Positions 25,091 to 36,789 of a DNA stretch of 64,000 bases are shown here, piece by piece. Location: the NCBI GenBank assembly GCA_973895155.1, contig OZ316899.1:3224001-3288000 (forward strand). Reading direction: 5' to 3'. Origin of the DNA: Marsupella aquatica. Lineage: Eukaryota; Marchantiophyta. The first letter of the stretch is position 1. The number at the start of each line of letters is the position of its first letter. Below the pieces are notes generated by a model. It saw nothing but the letters and a program-made list of their open reading frames with translations, had not been told where the DNA came from and did not search any database. The translations under genes and the position numbers were made by a program.

Positions 25091-25232
25091 TGTTGTAACT
25101 CATACCTGAGTTAAGTCTACCTTTGGGATAACTACCTATGTAACTACCCTAACTACTTAGGCTGTAGCCACATGTACATATTCTACCAGGAATACAGATG
25201 GAACAACTTTTTGTCTCATTTATCCCACAACA
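25091..25232 (+). repeat. Element F 3' LTR
   Basis: 142 bp, preceded by the polypurine tract AAAGGGGGAG (25081-25090) and followed by the ACTGG target duplication. Confidence 0.92.
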
Positions 25233-26270
25233 ACTGGCAAATTTTCAGAATTTTCCGAGCCAGGAGTAGAAAGTTAAAAATAGTTGAATTCGGTAAGTCT
25301 TTAAGTCTACCACATTCACCGGATTATGCCTTTACGTTTTTATGCTTTTATGAGTTTACGTCTTTACACTTTTACGCTTTTACGGGTTCTTACTTAGCCA
25401 TTTCCCGGCTTTTCACTTACTGAATCGCTGTTTTGACTTTTTGAGGAGTATGAAGAGGCATGTCTCTTCGACCCTATGACCTCTTACCCTATAGGTTTTT
25501 ACTATAAGACCCCTCCACCACTAGTGTAGTTTATGGTTAAGTTCTGCATTTTTGCCTCTTCCTTGTGTTAAACTAGTTGATCATGAATCTATGAGTTCGA
25601 GATCAGGTTTAACATTTGGAGAGACTTACCTCCTTCTTGTGTTTTTACCTCTGATTATAAACACAGGAAGTAAAATCCATTTGTAAGAAATTTTTGGATC
25701 TTGTGATGACAGATTCCTTCTTGGTGACTCATTACAAATTCCTAAGTTCTTAGAGTTAACTCATTGAGTTTATGTCTTATTGAAATTGATGGATTTTCTT
25801 TCATGTTGCTTAGTACCATCTAAATCTTGAAGTAGCTACCTTTTAGATCTTATCTGAGTACCACTTAGAAAGAAAGGATAAGACATGTTGACGGCATTTT
25901 AAAAGGTACTCTAGTAAGCATTTTAGACCTGAAAAGCAAACGTGGATTTGAATCCTTAAGTCTTTTCATTTTGACTTATGTCTAAGGAGTAACCTTGGTC
26001 TATTCTAGACTCCCTTAGCGTACTTTGAGATTATTTTCTCTTGTGTTTTGTTAATCATTTCCTTTTCATTAATTTATGTTTACATGATGTTGAGTTATCA
26101 TTGAAAACTACTCACCGCTGTGGAGCGATCTTCAAAATACCTTATTAAAGTAATCAAATTTGATTACTATGTGTGGAAACCATCTTTAGTTCTTTGTTAT
26201 TGTTTAAATCTATCAAACCAACCCCATCTTGTTCTTTACGGGAACGAATACCGAGTTCGAAGACCTTTAA

Positions 26271-29149
26271 ATGTGTCTTTCCCAAATCAATTGGCTTGGC
26301 CAGGGGAAAGAACCTTCTAAGTTCTATTTCTCATTGGTCAAGGCGAAGCAAGTGAGAGAAACGATGGAATGCCTAATTGGAGAGGATGGCAAAGAAATTA
26401 GGGATGAAAATATGATTATCAAGGAGGTTCAGACATTCTGTGAATCACTGTACTCTCCACCTGAATGAAGTATTGTGGAGCTTCTGGAGATGAGATCTGC
26501 TCGTCGGAGGCTTTGCGAACACACTCATTTCTCCCCGTCTGCCACTGAGAACAGAAATCTAGATATGTTACCTACCTTATAGGAGGTACATGATACTTTG
26601 CTCATGCTACCCAATGACAAGGCGCCTGGAGTGGATGGTATGACCGCCGAGGTCTTGAGGGCCTCTTGGGATTTTGTGAAAACTGATTTCTATGATATGA
26701 TCTGTGCCTTTTGGAGGACTGGTCATATTTCTTATAGCATCAAGGATGGAGTGATCCGCTTTATCCCCAAAAAGATTGACAAGCGGCATCTGAGCGACTG
26801 GAGGCCGCTGACGATGCTTACCATTACTTACAAGATTTTGGCTAAGCTGCTTGCTCGACGACTGATGGTGTTGCTGCCCCGTATGATTAGTCCGCAGCAG
26901 GTTTCATTCCCAGTCGGCATATTTTGGAGAATATCTCGCTTACTTGGTTGGCAAGCGACTGGATTGAATATAGCAGACCCCATCTCTTTTTGCAACTTGA
27001 CTTTGAGAAAGCTTTTGATAGGGTCAACCATCTTTACATCTGGGAGACTATGAACCTTCTAGGTCTTAGTTCACATTTCATCCTTTTGGTACGGTCCCTA
27101 TTAAGCAACTCTTGCTCTTAAGTTCTAGTCAACGGTCTTTGGTCTGCTGATATTCACATGTGCAGAGGAGTCCGGCAGGGGTGCCCCCTCTCCCCACTTC
27201 TATTTGCTATATCTACTCAACCCCTAATGGATTTCTGCCAGGCAGAGATTGTTGCTGGTCGTTTGCAGGGACTCAAAATCTCCCCTTCCTTCACCCTCTG
27301 TTTTAGGTTGTTTGCTGATGATCTGGGCCTCTTTATCCCTGCTGATGTGATAGCTTTTGAGCAAGCCAGAAGCACTATTACCTGCTATGAGTGTGCTGCT
27401 GGTGCTAAACTCAACCTGGCTAAATCAACCATCATTCCCCTGGCACTTGAAGAGATCCCTGGCTGGCTACAGGACACTGGCTGTACAATCAGCCCTGCTG
27501 GCATTGTGCGGAGATATTTGGGTGGACCTCTTGGATCTAATCTTACCGAGAAGCAACTACATTGCTTTTGCTTAGACCGGATTAGTGCACGTCTTGCATC
27601 CTGGTCCACTCGCTTTCTTTCCTTCACAGGTCGTCTACTGTTAATCAAGCATGTGCTTCAGGCCATCCCGGTCTATCACATGATGTTCCTACTCTCTCCC
27701 GCTGCTTTGACTAAAAAGCTGATTGCTTTAAACAGAATTTTTCTGTGGGGTTCAAACCCGCTGGGTGGAAGACGCATCCCACTTGTGGCTTGGGATAAGA
27801 TGACTCGACCCAAATCTGACGGTGGACTTGGCCTGAAGGACTTCAAGAGTCACTCTGATGCCCTTCTGTGTAAGTGGTTTACTGGCGCTTTGGACCATCC
27901 TGAATCTGAATGGGCTTGCATGTTTGCAGAATACCTTCGACTTACCAAATGGCGGAACTACAAGGCTATACGTCAAAGCTCTTACTCTATGGCTGATAAG
28001 TTGCTACTCTGTACCCCTTGCAGCTTTGGGAGACTTACGTATACAAATCAGTTGTGGAGTGCCTGGGAGAGAATGAGATCAAATTTGATTTTTTGTCCTA
28101 CTGAGGCTGATCACATCCCTGGCCAGTGGGGATTTGAAGATATTATCCGCTGTCTACAAAGGTTCTACAATTTACCTGAGATTGATATTGTGCTGCTAAC
28201 AAGAACGTTTGGTTCTCTGGGCATCAGGAGAATTTGAGACTTCTGGTCTACAATTGATGGCACTTGGAAAAATGTTGAATTACGTCTACCTTGTCTGAGA
28301 GGCCTTACACTTCCCAACAAGACTTTATGCCTCTCTCTTGCCGGTGTGATCCGTGGTTCTCCCTGTGAGGGAGATGCTACTGCTTCTCGTACCTGCATGT
28401 GGCGCTGGTTGGATCGGGAGGAGAGAATGAATCGTTTTGACTTAACAAATGCACGTGCTTATGAGTTGCTTCGCCCAAAAGGCACTGACTCCGCCCGACT
28501 GAACCGGATCTGGGGGGATTTACCGGATGAGGATTGGAATAGAGTGTGGAACACTGTGTGGACTTCTGACCTCTCTACCCGTGCTAAGGTCTTTCTGTGG
28601 CGGATTATTGCGCAAGGCTTGTTCTCTGGCTCCCGTGCTCTACGGATTGGCAAGTCGGATGGCTATTGTGGCTTATGTGCTGGGACAATTAGAACTATTC
28701 CTCACATTTTCTTTTCATGCCGTCATGCTTGTTGCTGTTGGCTGGAGGTCCACGGATGGATGGAGGGTGCACTCTGCGATGGATCACCAAGTTTATTCAC
28801 TCTGATTTTTTCCACTGCAGGGAAACTGTCTATTCGCTCTCTTTGGATTTACACGGTTTACCAGATTCTGTGGTGCATTTGGCTAGCCCGTAATGCTCAG
28901 ACTTTTGACAAAACTCGTCACAGAATCTTTGATCAATTGCTGGTGATCTCTGAGATTCTGGACCACTTGAATGCGATTATCACATCCACTTCGGTGCTGT
29001 CTACCTCTCTTTTAAGCCGCAAACACCGACGCCTCTCAGGTGCTAAGGGACTGATAGAGACAGAACGCATCAACATTCTTAGAAGTGGGGTTAGGAGGAT
29101 TGAATCCATCCTGGATGGCGGTGCTGCAGGAGGACACCTGACAATTTGA
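26271..29149 (+). pseudogene. LINE reverse transcriptase with C-terminal zf-RVT domain
   Basis: L1-type RT that would prime from nicked target DNA. Order: linker FYFSLVKAKQVRE (26310-26350); RT start LPNDKAPGVDGM (about 26605); fingers FIPKKIDKRHLSDWRPLTML (26760-26820); QLDFEKAFDRVNH (about 26990, in a shifted frame); RQGCPLSPLLF (27170-27205); catalytic FADDLGLF in place of the usual F/Y-A-D-D (27310); GRYLGGPLG-type thumb block (27500-27540). The C-terminal zinc domain has TRAKVFLWRIIAQGL and CGLCAGTIRTIPHIFFSC...H (28570-28730). Frameshifts near 26900-26990 and stops at 26466, 26580, 27119 and 28235 inactivate it. The endonuclease is absent. Confidence 0.88.
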
Positions 29150-29636
29150 TCCTTTTTTAGGCTATAGAAGCTCTTAGTTAATAGTTTACTTAGCTGCCCT
29201 TGTGTCCGATCTTTCGGAATTTTTGCTCTTATGCCTGCCCTAGATCTTATGACAACATTCCGAACTGCTTGACTACCCCCCCTTTTTTTACCCTTGCAGG
29301 CTTGGTTGACTGAGAAGCCTTAGGACCATACTTCTGACAAGACATCCGTCCCCTTGCACTGGCACTATTTTGATTCTACTTTGCCCTTGAGTTGATTAGA
29401 TGCAACTGTTTGAGTGCCAGTGAACACTTGATTCTTACTAGTTTTCAACATCTGTGGGATCTGATGTCCTTGACTTTTTTGGACTCTTATTTGTCCTGTT
29501 ACTCTTTCGCCCTTTGTGGCTTCTGCTGCCGTTTGGCCTGCTGGTTCCCCCCATCCGTGGGGTTCACGCGGAATAAAATCAAAATTTAAATTAAAAAAAT
29601 TAAAGGAAAAGAAAAAAGAAGAAAAAAGAAAGACGA

Positions 29637-30798
29637 GGTCATCCGTCGACTTAGGGCAAGGGAAGCCGAGGTGGAAGACTTGAAGGCGGCCAAGAAAGCC
29701 CAAGATGAGTTGCGGATTAAGCGGCATGAGCTAAACATCATGCAGGGGCAATTGGATACCGCTAAGTCTGATAATCAGATTATCAAGGATAAATTGACTC
29801 GGACCCAGGGGGAACTGGCCGTTGCGGTCAAGGAAAGGGAGAAGTGGAAGCGGGAGCTAAGGGATGCAGAGGAGGCCCACATAGCAACCAACAATTGGGC
29901 CATGGCGGAGACTCAGAGAAGGGAAAGGGCGTTGAAGGGGGAAGTCGAGGATATCCGCGGAGCCCTTGAGCAGAAGGAGGCCGAGTTAGGGAAATCCTAT
30001 CAAGGGATTATTGTGCTGCAGTAGGAGCTTGCATCCCTGACGGCCAGCTTCAAGGCCGACCTGCGTGAGAAAGACGACCAACTCAATTAGACTTATGCCA
30101 AGATGAATAAAATGGAGTCTGAGGTTGTAGCGGAGCTCGACAAGGAGCTAAGAGCAACACAGGCGGAGAGGGTTACCTTAAAGAAGGAATTGGAGGAAGC
30201 CCAAAAGGAGCTGGAGGAGGCATGCAAGGACCTGGACGAAGTGCAGGAGGAGTTGGAGGAAAGCACGAGGAAGATGGAGAACTTACAACGGCGAGCCGAC
30301 AACCAACCGGAGCGGCTAAAGAAACAAGCCACAGTATTTAAGTGCTTGGCTTCATCAAGTCCAATTGGGGCAACCAAGTTGCCAGGAGTAGTACTGGCCG
30401 AAGGACAAGCCGCGACACTTGCACCGGTGCTGGAGATAAGTGGCAAGGGGAAGGGACCAGCTGCCAAAATAGGGAAGAAGAAGAAGCAAAAACCTTCTGG
30501 GTCAGGGAGTAATGCGGCTTCTCAAGCCGCCGTGACAGAGGAGGTACAACCGGCGCCAACCTCAGGCAGGATCACGGTAGATCCACCCCTAGAAGGCGGG
30601 GATGGTAAGGCTGAGGCCAGAACAATCAGTGATGAAGCCGGGGTATCGGATCCTCCACTAGAGCATGTCGAGGAGGCCGTAGCCGTATTAGAGGCCGTGG
30701 CCGATGCTGAGACCAAAGCCGAGGGTGGACCCAGGCAGGCCGATGGAGAGTTGACTTGGTCCGGGGCAGGTAATCTGTCAGAGGACGGACCTACATAA
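29637..30798 (+). pseudogene. Element E LTR-encoded protein, C-terminal coiled coil and tail
   Basis: Continues the frame cut by the LINE. A long coiled coil (29637-30330) is rich in E/K/A/L heptads (ELDKELRATQAERVTLKKEL). A basic patch GKKKKQKPSGSG near 30475-30500 could be a nuclear signal. An acidic Ala/Val/Pro-rich tail ends at TAA 30796. Two in-frame TAG codons at about 30022 and 30088 stand where Gln is likely. The coiled-coil start is the part repeated at 1603-2163 (minus). Confidence 0.7.
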
Positions 30799-31499
30799 GT
30801 GGCTGCAGAAGAAGCGTTGGGGGCATCCATTGAGGATCAGCCACCACTACCATGATGGTGGTGGAGGGCCGCTCCTTTTAAGGAGGGCGGACGTGGAGGG
30901 AGGAGGTGTGAGTGGGCAAGGTGGGCTCAGATCTCCAAGTTTAGAATTAGGATTAGGATTAGGACCAGGAGGCGACCCTGACACTTAGATTAGTGGGATT
31001 GCGGATCCACTGGTAAGAGCAACACTTGTGCTTCTGCCTCGCTATACATAGGTAGATTACAGTTAGGTAGATTAGGCTTACGCTGCAAAGAACTAGGCGG
31101 ATCCACTGCCAGGATAAGTACCTGGGCTGCGGGGAGTTTGGGGCCTTCTTCTTTAGCAAGTTTTTAGTGCACCAGCAGGGCTGGGATCAGGTAGTAAAAG
31201 AAGCTCTCGGTTAGTTATACTATGACCCTTGTGTATATTCACGTTTCCTCATGCCTAAGAGATGAATAGAGTTGGCCTCACGGATTAGTTCGCAGATCTT
31301 GTGTATGAGAAGTATTGTTTGTATGGCAAGTGCATGGTATAACTCAGTCAGAAGGAGTCATTTTGCTATTTGTGTGTCGCATTAACTTGTTTGAAGATTG
31401 CCCACATCAACCAAGAGAAGGGAGTAAGCAAGGTAGTAAGAGTTGGATGTGTCGAGCTGAGAGAGGTCTTAGCGGCTTACCAAAGCCAATTGGGGATCA

Positions 31500-31513
31500 T
31501 TCCGGCGACGGAA
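31500..31513 (+). promoter_or_regulatory. Conserved near-palindrome in LTR 3' region (E)
   Basis: TTCCGGCGACGGAA followed by CATACCTA, 225 bp from the element end. Counterpart of the motif in A, B, C and D. Confidence 0.55.
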
Positions 31514-31743
31514 TCCAAACATACCTAAAGGAAGACCAAGAGAGGAGACCAAGGGAAGACATAGAAGAGTCTGGCTACGTATCTCATGACCCGATGAAGG
31601 ATCTGTCCAGTATATGTGTGTAAAATGTTAGTAGAAGGAGGTTAGCAGCGTCCCATGCCGCTAAGCCGCAAAACCGGCCTTGCCAAGGGCGAAACTTGCG
31701 GGAATCAGCTTGTGCAGGGGGTTTCTTGGGTTTAGGGAGCCAT

Positions 31744-32158
31744 GGGACGCACCACAGCCACTCTGCTTCATATGCATTTAGAGCAGGTGGCCTTGGACTT
31801 GTGTGGGACACAGCTCTCCAGCAGTTAGTGGAACCTACTGCTGATGAGAGAGAGCGTGCTATGGGATTTTTGACTGGCACCACTACAGTGCCTCTGTGTT
31901 AGAGGGTTTGCGGCACCAGGTTCTTGGTCAAGCAATGGATCTGAATTGTTTGACTTGGACTATCTGCTTGGGAGTAGCTAAACAGTTGCGGATGCGCTCT
32001 GCTGGAATTACCGATTGTCCCTTGGTGAACTTGCGGTCCACTGAGAGAGTACTCACCACAACTGGGGGCGAGCAGACAATCCATGGACCTATGGCAGGAT
32101 TGGCCAAGGCTGAACACATTGTTGAGCAGGAAGGGACTGATCAATCTACTGTTAAATA
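31744..32158 (+). pseudogene. Gypsy1 DNA methyltransferase, C-terminal part
   Basis: Resumes the DNMT after element E. VEPTADERERAMGFLTGTT (about 31830-31885) matches motif IX-type sequence of DNMT3/DRM-like enzymes. QVLGQAMDLNCLTW (about 31920-31960) matches motif X (usually LGNAM/F). A frameshift lies near 31885, and a TAG at 32156 separates the domain from RT. With 10439-11675 this gives all the main methyltransferase motifs. Confidence 0.8.
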
Positions 32159-32204
32159 GCAATCATCGGCTATCTCTTCTACCCTACAAAGAGATATTAA
32201 GGAT

Positions 32205-33491
32205 TTGGTGGAGAGTTGGGAACTACAGCTTGGCCCTAAGTTGACAGGGGAGGAGAGACGTCGCATACATCAAATCTTGAAGAGTTACCAAAATTGTTTT
32301 GCATTTAGCATGAAGGATTTGGGGACATTAAAGGGTCCTGGTATTCAAATTGAATTGGCTAGTGATGCGCCAATCTTTTGTAGGCCATACCGTTACAGTG
32401 ACATGGAGAGAGCTCTGATTCAAAGCAGAACTCAAGATTTGTTGGAGGCTGGATTGGTGGAGATTTCATATGGGAAGTATGCATCTGCCACAGTGATGCC
32501 AGCCAAGAAGGATGTGCATGGCAATTACACAGATAGGCGCATGTGTGGTGATTACATACCCATTAATTGTCAGACAAAATCTGATAGATATGCCATGCCC
32601 ACACCTGAGGAGATCTTTGATGTTGTGGGGCATGCAAAGGTTTTCAGTTCATTGGATCTGAGGGCAAGGTACCATCAGCTTCCAATTAGGCATGCTGACA
32701 GGTCCAAGACAACATTCTGGGGGATTGATTCTTGTGGCAAAGATCGTTTGTATCAGTGGTTATTCTTACCATTTGGGTTGAAGAATGCACTAGCTGAGTT
32801 CCAGAGAGTCATGGATCGAATCCTTGCAAGTTTGGATTTTGTCAGATGTTATATTGATGATATTTTGGTCTATTCTTCTACTGTGGAAGAACATCAGCAG
32901 CACTTGCAGATTGTGTTGGAGAGATTGAGAGCACATGGGTTGAAGCTCCATCCTAGCAAGTGTAAGTTCTTCCTAAACCAGATTGAGTATTTGGGTCACA
33001 CTATATACCCAGGGGGATTGGGTGTACAGCAGACTAAAGTGGAGGCCATTACACAGATTCCTTGTCCTACTGATGTGAGTAGAGTTTGTACATTCTTGGG
33101 ATTGGCGAGCTACTACAGGAGGTATGTTAAAGGATTTACCCAGCTTGCTAAACCTTTGACCATACTCACTAAGTTGGATCAGGAATGGATTTGGGGTGAT
33201 GACCAGGAGCATGCCTTTCAGGAGTTGAAGCAAAGGTTGGCATCATCCCCTATTTTGAGAAGACCCATTTCAGGCAGACCATTTCAATTACACATTGATT
33301 GGAGTGGAGTAGGACTTGGAGCAGTGCTAACTCAGAAGGATGATGAGGGGAATGAGTTTGTTGTGGCTTATGCCAGTAGATCAAACAATTCAGCAGAGGC
33401 TAAGTATAGCTCTTATGAGGGAGAGTGTTTGGCAGCAATGTGAGCTGTTGCACACTTTGGTTGCTACTTGTTTGGTAACCCCTTCACCTTG
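32205..33491 (+). pseudogene. pol: Gypsy1 reverse transcriptase and first part of RNase H
   Basis: Ty3/gypsy RT: KKDVHGNYTDRRMCGDY (substrate-binding region), SSLDLRARYHQLPI, FLPFGLKNALAEFQRVMDR and catalytic YIDDILVYSS near 32850-32880, intact. Thumb and connection follow (FLGLASYYRRYVKGFTQLAK). RNase H begins with LHIDWSGVGLGAVLTQKD and YSSYEGECLAAM. A TGA at 33441 replaces the expected Trp. RNase H is cut inside its LITDHQPLKWL motif by element C at 33496 and resumes at 38185. The RT itself is open for 413 codons, the best-preserved part of Gypsy1. Confidence 0.92.
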
Positions 33492-33680
33492 ATCACTGTC
33501 ACACCCATAACCCGGGCCTTAAATCCGAGTTATTTCCTTGGGGCGACCGCAACCACCAGTAGGGGTGAGGGTTTGGGCAAGGAGGTGTGTAGTTGTCCTA
33601 ATTAGCCCTAAATTGGGCTAAGTCAATATACTTACCGGTATAATACTTACACGACTCGCATTGATCATAGGTATATTTGT

Positions 33681-33694
33681 TTCCACCGCTGGAA
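33681..33694 (-). promoter_or_regulatory. Conserved near-palindrome in LTR 3' region (C)
   Basis: TTCCACCGCTGGAA, 184 bp from the LTR 3' end, flanked by TAGGTATAT. Same site as in D. Confidence 0.55.
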
Positions 33695-34539
33695 TATTCC
33701 CACAGTTAGTGACTCGGACTAACTCCCGGCTTGGGGCTTTCAAGCCATCAACGCGACAAAACCTTGTGACATGCAATTGGTGGCAATCCCTACCATTAGT
33801 CTACACCCGGTACGTCCCTTGAAATGGCGCCTTTGCCCAGACAAAGCATACACACAACACCAGTTACACGCGGTAGAATCAGAGGGAAAAGACTACATTT
33901 ACTCAGCAAAAAATCAGTTTACATAGTTGACTCGACTTCTAAGGGGGTCAGCAGGCCTAACGGCAATCGATGCCCAGTCTCTACGAGGCCCCGCCTTGCA
34001 CTTGCCCCGCATGCTTGACTCTTGCTCTCACTCCTTAGTGCACTCTGACCCTGCTCAGGCCGGGACTCCCCGTGCCTTGCCTTTTCTTGCACTAAGATAA
34101 CTAAGCCTTCTCCCTGTCCTACAGCAGAAGGGGAAGCCTAAATACTACGTTTGCGGAAAGGAGCCGGAAGATACTACCTCCCGGGGTAATGCCTACTGAC
34201 TAACTACCTTCTGACTAACCGGCCGCACTCCTCTGACCGGTTGACCGTCAGTGGCGGGGGCGCTGATCGGGGTGGCAGTAGCTAAGTCTACTGACCAAAA
34301 TTCTAGTCCATTGATGGACTCTATCCTACGTCGGCTGATCCTAATTGATCCTGTCCTAATTCTTCCTTCGGCGCCTAATGACAGCTATTTTGTTGTTAAG
34401 TCTAATAAAATAGATGCTGCTGACTCAACTGCCTCGCGCAGCGCCTACTCACACCCTTTGCTAACCACCCCTTACATGCATGCTGTGGTTGGACCAGGGT
34501 TTGTCCCCTTGTCGGGGCGAGACCTCAACCTGCCTTGAT

Positions 34540-36789
34540 CAGAGGTGAGTCCAGGTCTTGCCCACTGGAGGACGAGCAGGGTAATGCGATCCTACAAGGC
34601 CTTGTTATCCCGTACCGCCTCCTCTGCCTCATTTGCAGCTTTGTCGGCCTTGGTCTGAAGCCATGCTACCTCTAGGCTAAGCTAGCCGATGGAGTCACGA
34701 TGGGCCTGGTCCTGCGCCAGCAATTTATCTCGCTCGACGGAGAGACTAGCCACCTGCTGAGCTGCTTGCAAGAGTTGGTTGTTGAGGTCGGTCAGGCTGG
34801 TAACCCAAGCCGAGGATTATGAGTGCAATTGAAGCATGGTGTCGTCCAGCTTCTTGAGATCTGCTTGCGCCGCGCTCAACTCTTGGCTTAGTCCATCCCG
34901 TTGTTCAACGGTTCAAACTAACTCCTCACGGCGGGTAGTGGCCTCCTCTTCGAGGTGTTCTACTAGCATTTGGAGGCGCCTGATCTCGTTCCCCTTTGCC
35001 ATGAGTTCTTCCTCCAAGCGGCTTACGATCTGCAGTTGGTGCTCTAACATGAAGAAGGTTGGTTGGAAGTACGCCGAGACCTATTGTCCGATGTACGTTG
35101 CCAGCTCCCCTGATAGAGTCTGACTAAACTTCTGGACCAGGTCGTAGGCCATGGTCCTCGCGGCTACTTGGTAGTCCTCCATCCTCTCGGGCACCAGTGG
35201 TTCCTCGGGCGGGGCGGCGAGCTCCTCCGTAGTCTGCAATGGGGAGGGGAAGGTTTCTTCAGGTGGTGGAGGGATTGGGGGTGGTTGTACTGGGGGTAGC
35301 GGAGGCTCGACTGAAGGGGGCGGTGGAATTTCAACGGGAGGAGGTGGTAGAGTATTAGCCGGGGCCACAGGCTTGTGGTTTGCTTGAGGCGTGGTAGTCC
35401 GCTCGCTCGGGGTAGCCTCCTCCGGAGCGGGGGTGACACTAGTTGGGGCTGAGGTGGCCATATTCTTTCCCTTGGCCTCCCGCCACGCTTTGTACTAGGC
35501 GAGGATGATGGCGATGTGACTTCCCAGGTAGGTCCTTCCTCTGATAGACATACCTCCTTGAGTCCGCCTAAGCTCCCCTGAGACTGCGGTAAAAGAATTG
35601 GGCCCAGTTCCGTCGTTTGTACTGTTCCACCTGTACGATCGTATAGAGGGAGATCTCGGATCGTGGCTCAATCATGTGTAGGGTAGTCCGTATGAAGTTA
35701 AGCCGCTCCATACAGACTAAGTTGGTGCATGACCCTTGCTTGTACCCATTGTCCGTCTTACCCTCGGGTTTGAAGTGTCGGGGTGTATACTCTTTATCCC
35801 GAATTTGGAGTTCAACCGACACCGGCCCGCTTGGCAGACAAATTAAAAGATATGTGCCAACCGATGCTCCGTAAGTGATAAGGTCTGCCCTGAAACCTTG
35901 GTGATCGCTGCGTCAGTGTTGAAGTTGGATATGAACTCATAAACCTCCCTTGGTCCGACTGCGTTAAGTCTCCATAGCAAGTGAGCAAACTGCTCCAACT
36001 GATGCTCCTTGAGATAGTCCGCGTGGTTGGGTTTCTTGATCGCGGTCCAGACAACCTCGGGGACGTGGATTACCTGTAATAAGTTAGGCTGTTGATTATC
36101 CGAGGGCCATCGAGTCTGGTTGGTCGGTGGGTTAGCCTGGGCAGGTGTAGGGGCGGCGTTGGTTTGCGTTGTTGGTTCGGGGGCCGGCGTCGTCCTTGCC
36201 CGCTTCCAAGAACGCTACTCAAGCTGCGGACTAACACTGAACCCAAGGAACACTCGGTGTTGTTCACGGGACGGACTTGGGACCGGTTAGGTGGTACGCC
36301 GGTGGTCATCGGCTGAGGGGCTAGGGGTGGCGTCGGGGTGGCCATATCCCAGTTGAAGGCATTGGAGCTTTCCCCGAGGAACGTAAGATTACGCGTCGCT
36401 TCCTGTTGTCTGTTGATGTCTTCTTCATGCTTCTCGGTTGCAATCTGCTGGTCGATGTATCCTGGGATCTTGTCAAACTCCATTGGAGTCAGCCTCTGGC
36501 TGCCCCTCAGCCTAAAGAACTTTGCGGGGACTTCAAGAATTGCCTCTGCTACCAATCTAAACCCCTCCTCGCTGATATATAGCTCGGTGATGTAGCCCCG
36601 CAACTCGTTGTAGCTGGAATCCCTGGTAATGGCTGTCTTCTCACAGTTAACCTGTGCTACCCTGGCCACCAACTTCACGTATCTTTGTTTGTAAGCGGCT
36701 TTCTCGGGGCAAGAGTACCAATAAGTCTCGGAGAACTTAGCACCTACCTTGCCAAACAAGGTCCAAAATCCCAAGGCTGTAAGGGTCAT
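34540..36789 (-). pseudogene. Element C LTR-encoded protein, frameshifted
   Basis: Frames 36789-36070, 36054-35568 and 35461-34540 follow the element D protein closely. The N-terminal domain (MTLTALGFWTLFGKVGAKF, FDKIP near 36475) is followed by a Pro/Thr linker, then the IFGLP-type central block (damaged near 35840), the motif TLHMIEPRSEISLYTIVQVE (35685-35630), a Pro-rich linker (35460-35170) and the coiled coil (35060-34540). Several frameshifts and stops make it inactive. Compare D for the near-intact form. Confidence 0.7.

Larger units (their letters stand above)
21479..25232 (+). mobile_element. Element F: copia-like non-autonomous LTR retrotransposon with captured BPC gene
   Basis: 142-bp LTRs at 21479-21620 and 25091-25232 appear identical (TGTTGTAACTC...ATCCCACAACA). 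A perfect target duplication ACTGG lies at 21474-21478 and 25233-25237. CGTTATCAGCACG directly after the 5' LTR resembles the primer site of many plant copia elements, and AAAGGGGGAG is the polypurine tract before the 3' LTR. The interior encodes no gag or pol that I can see. It carries two pieces of a BBR/BPC transcription factor. Identical LTRs mean a recent insertion, mobilised in trans. Confidence 0.92.
14485..26270 (+). mobile_element. Element G: ORF-bearing element inside the LINE (ends approximate)
   Basis: Everything between the two LINE parts, less B and F, totals about 4.0 kb, matching the size of the other ORF-bearing solo LTRs. A TG-starting boundary (TGTGAGTATTGGG) lies near 14481. 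I could not find a clear target duplication, so the ends are uncertain by tens of bases. Its 3' part (25440-26260) shares an ordered set of motifs with 48780-49580. TTTACG-rich degenerate repeats occur near both sides (14600-14720 and 25320-25395). Confidence 0.45.
14285..29625 (+). mobile_element. 5'-truncated L1-like LINE with nested insertions
   Basis: The 11-bp target duplication and the A-rich tail (about 29575-29625) define the element. The 5' piece (14285 to about 14484) encodes part of the linker between endonuclease and RT (REEELALLKNKLCLVKIAIM). The rest resumes near 26271 with NWLGQGKEPSKFYFSLVKAK, which is normally only a few residues further on. Element G therefore sits between them. 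Excluding insertions, only about 3.5 kb remain, so the endonuclease and ORF1 are missing: a typical 5'-truncated LINE copy. Confidence 0.75.
11676..31738 (+). mobile_element. Element E: ORF-bearing solo LTR, split by a LINE
   Basis: It starts TGTGATGCCTAGCC at 11676. The flanks are GCCAC (11671-11675) and GCCAT (31739-31743), a 5-bp target duplication with one C/T difference, and they join the DNMT in frame (Ser-His). The right terminus ends TTTAGGGA rather than CA, so that end is either mutated or misplaced by a few bases. Removing the LINE (14285-29625) leaves about 4.7 kb, the size of C. The LTR start TGTGATGCC is shared with the Gypsy2 3' LTR. Confidence 0.75.
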
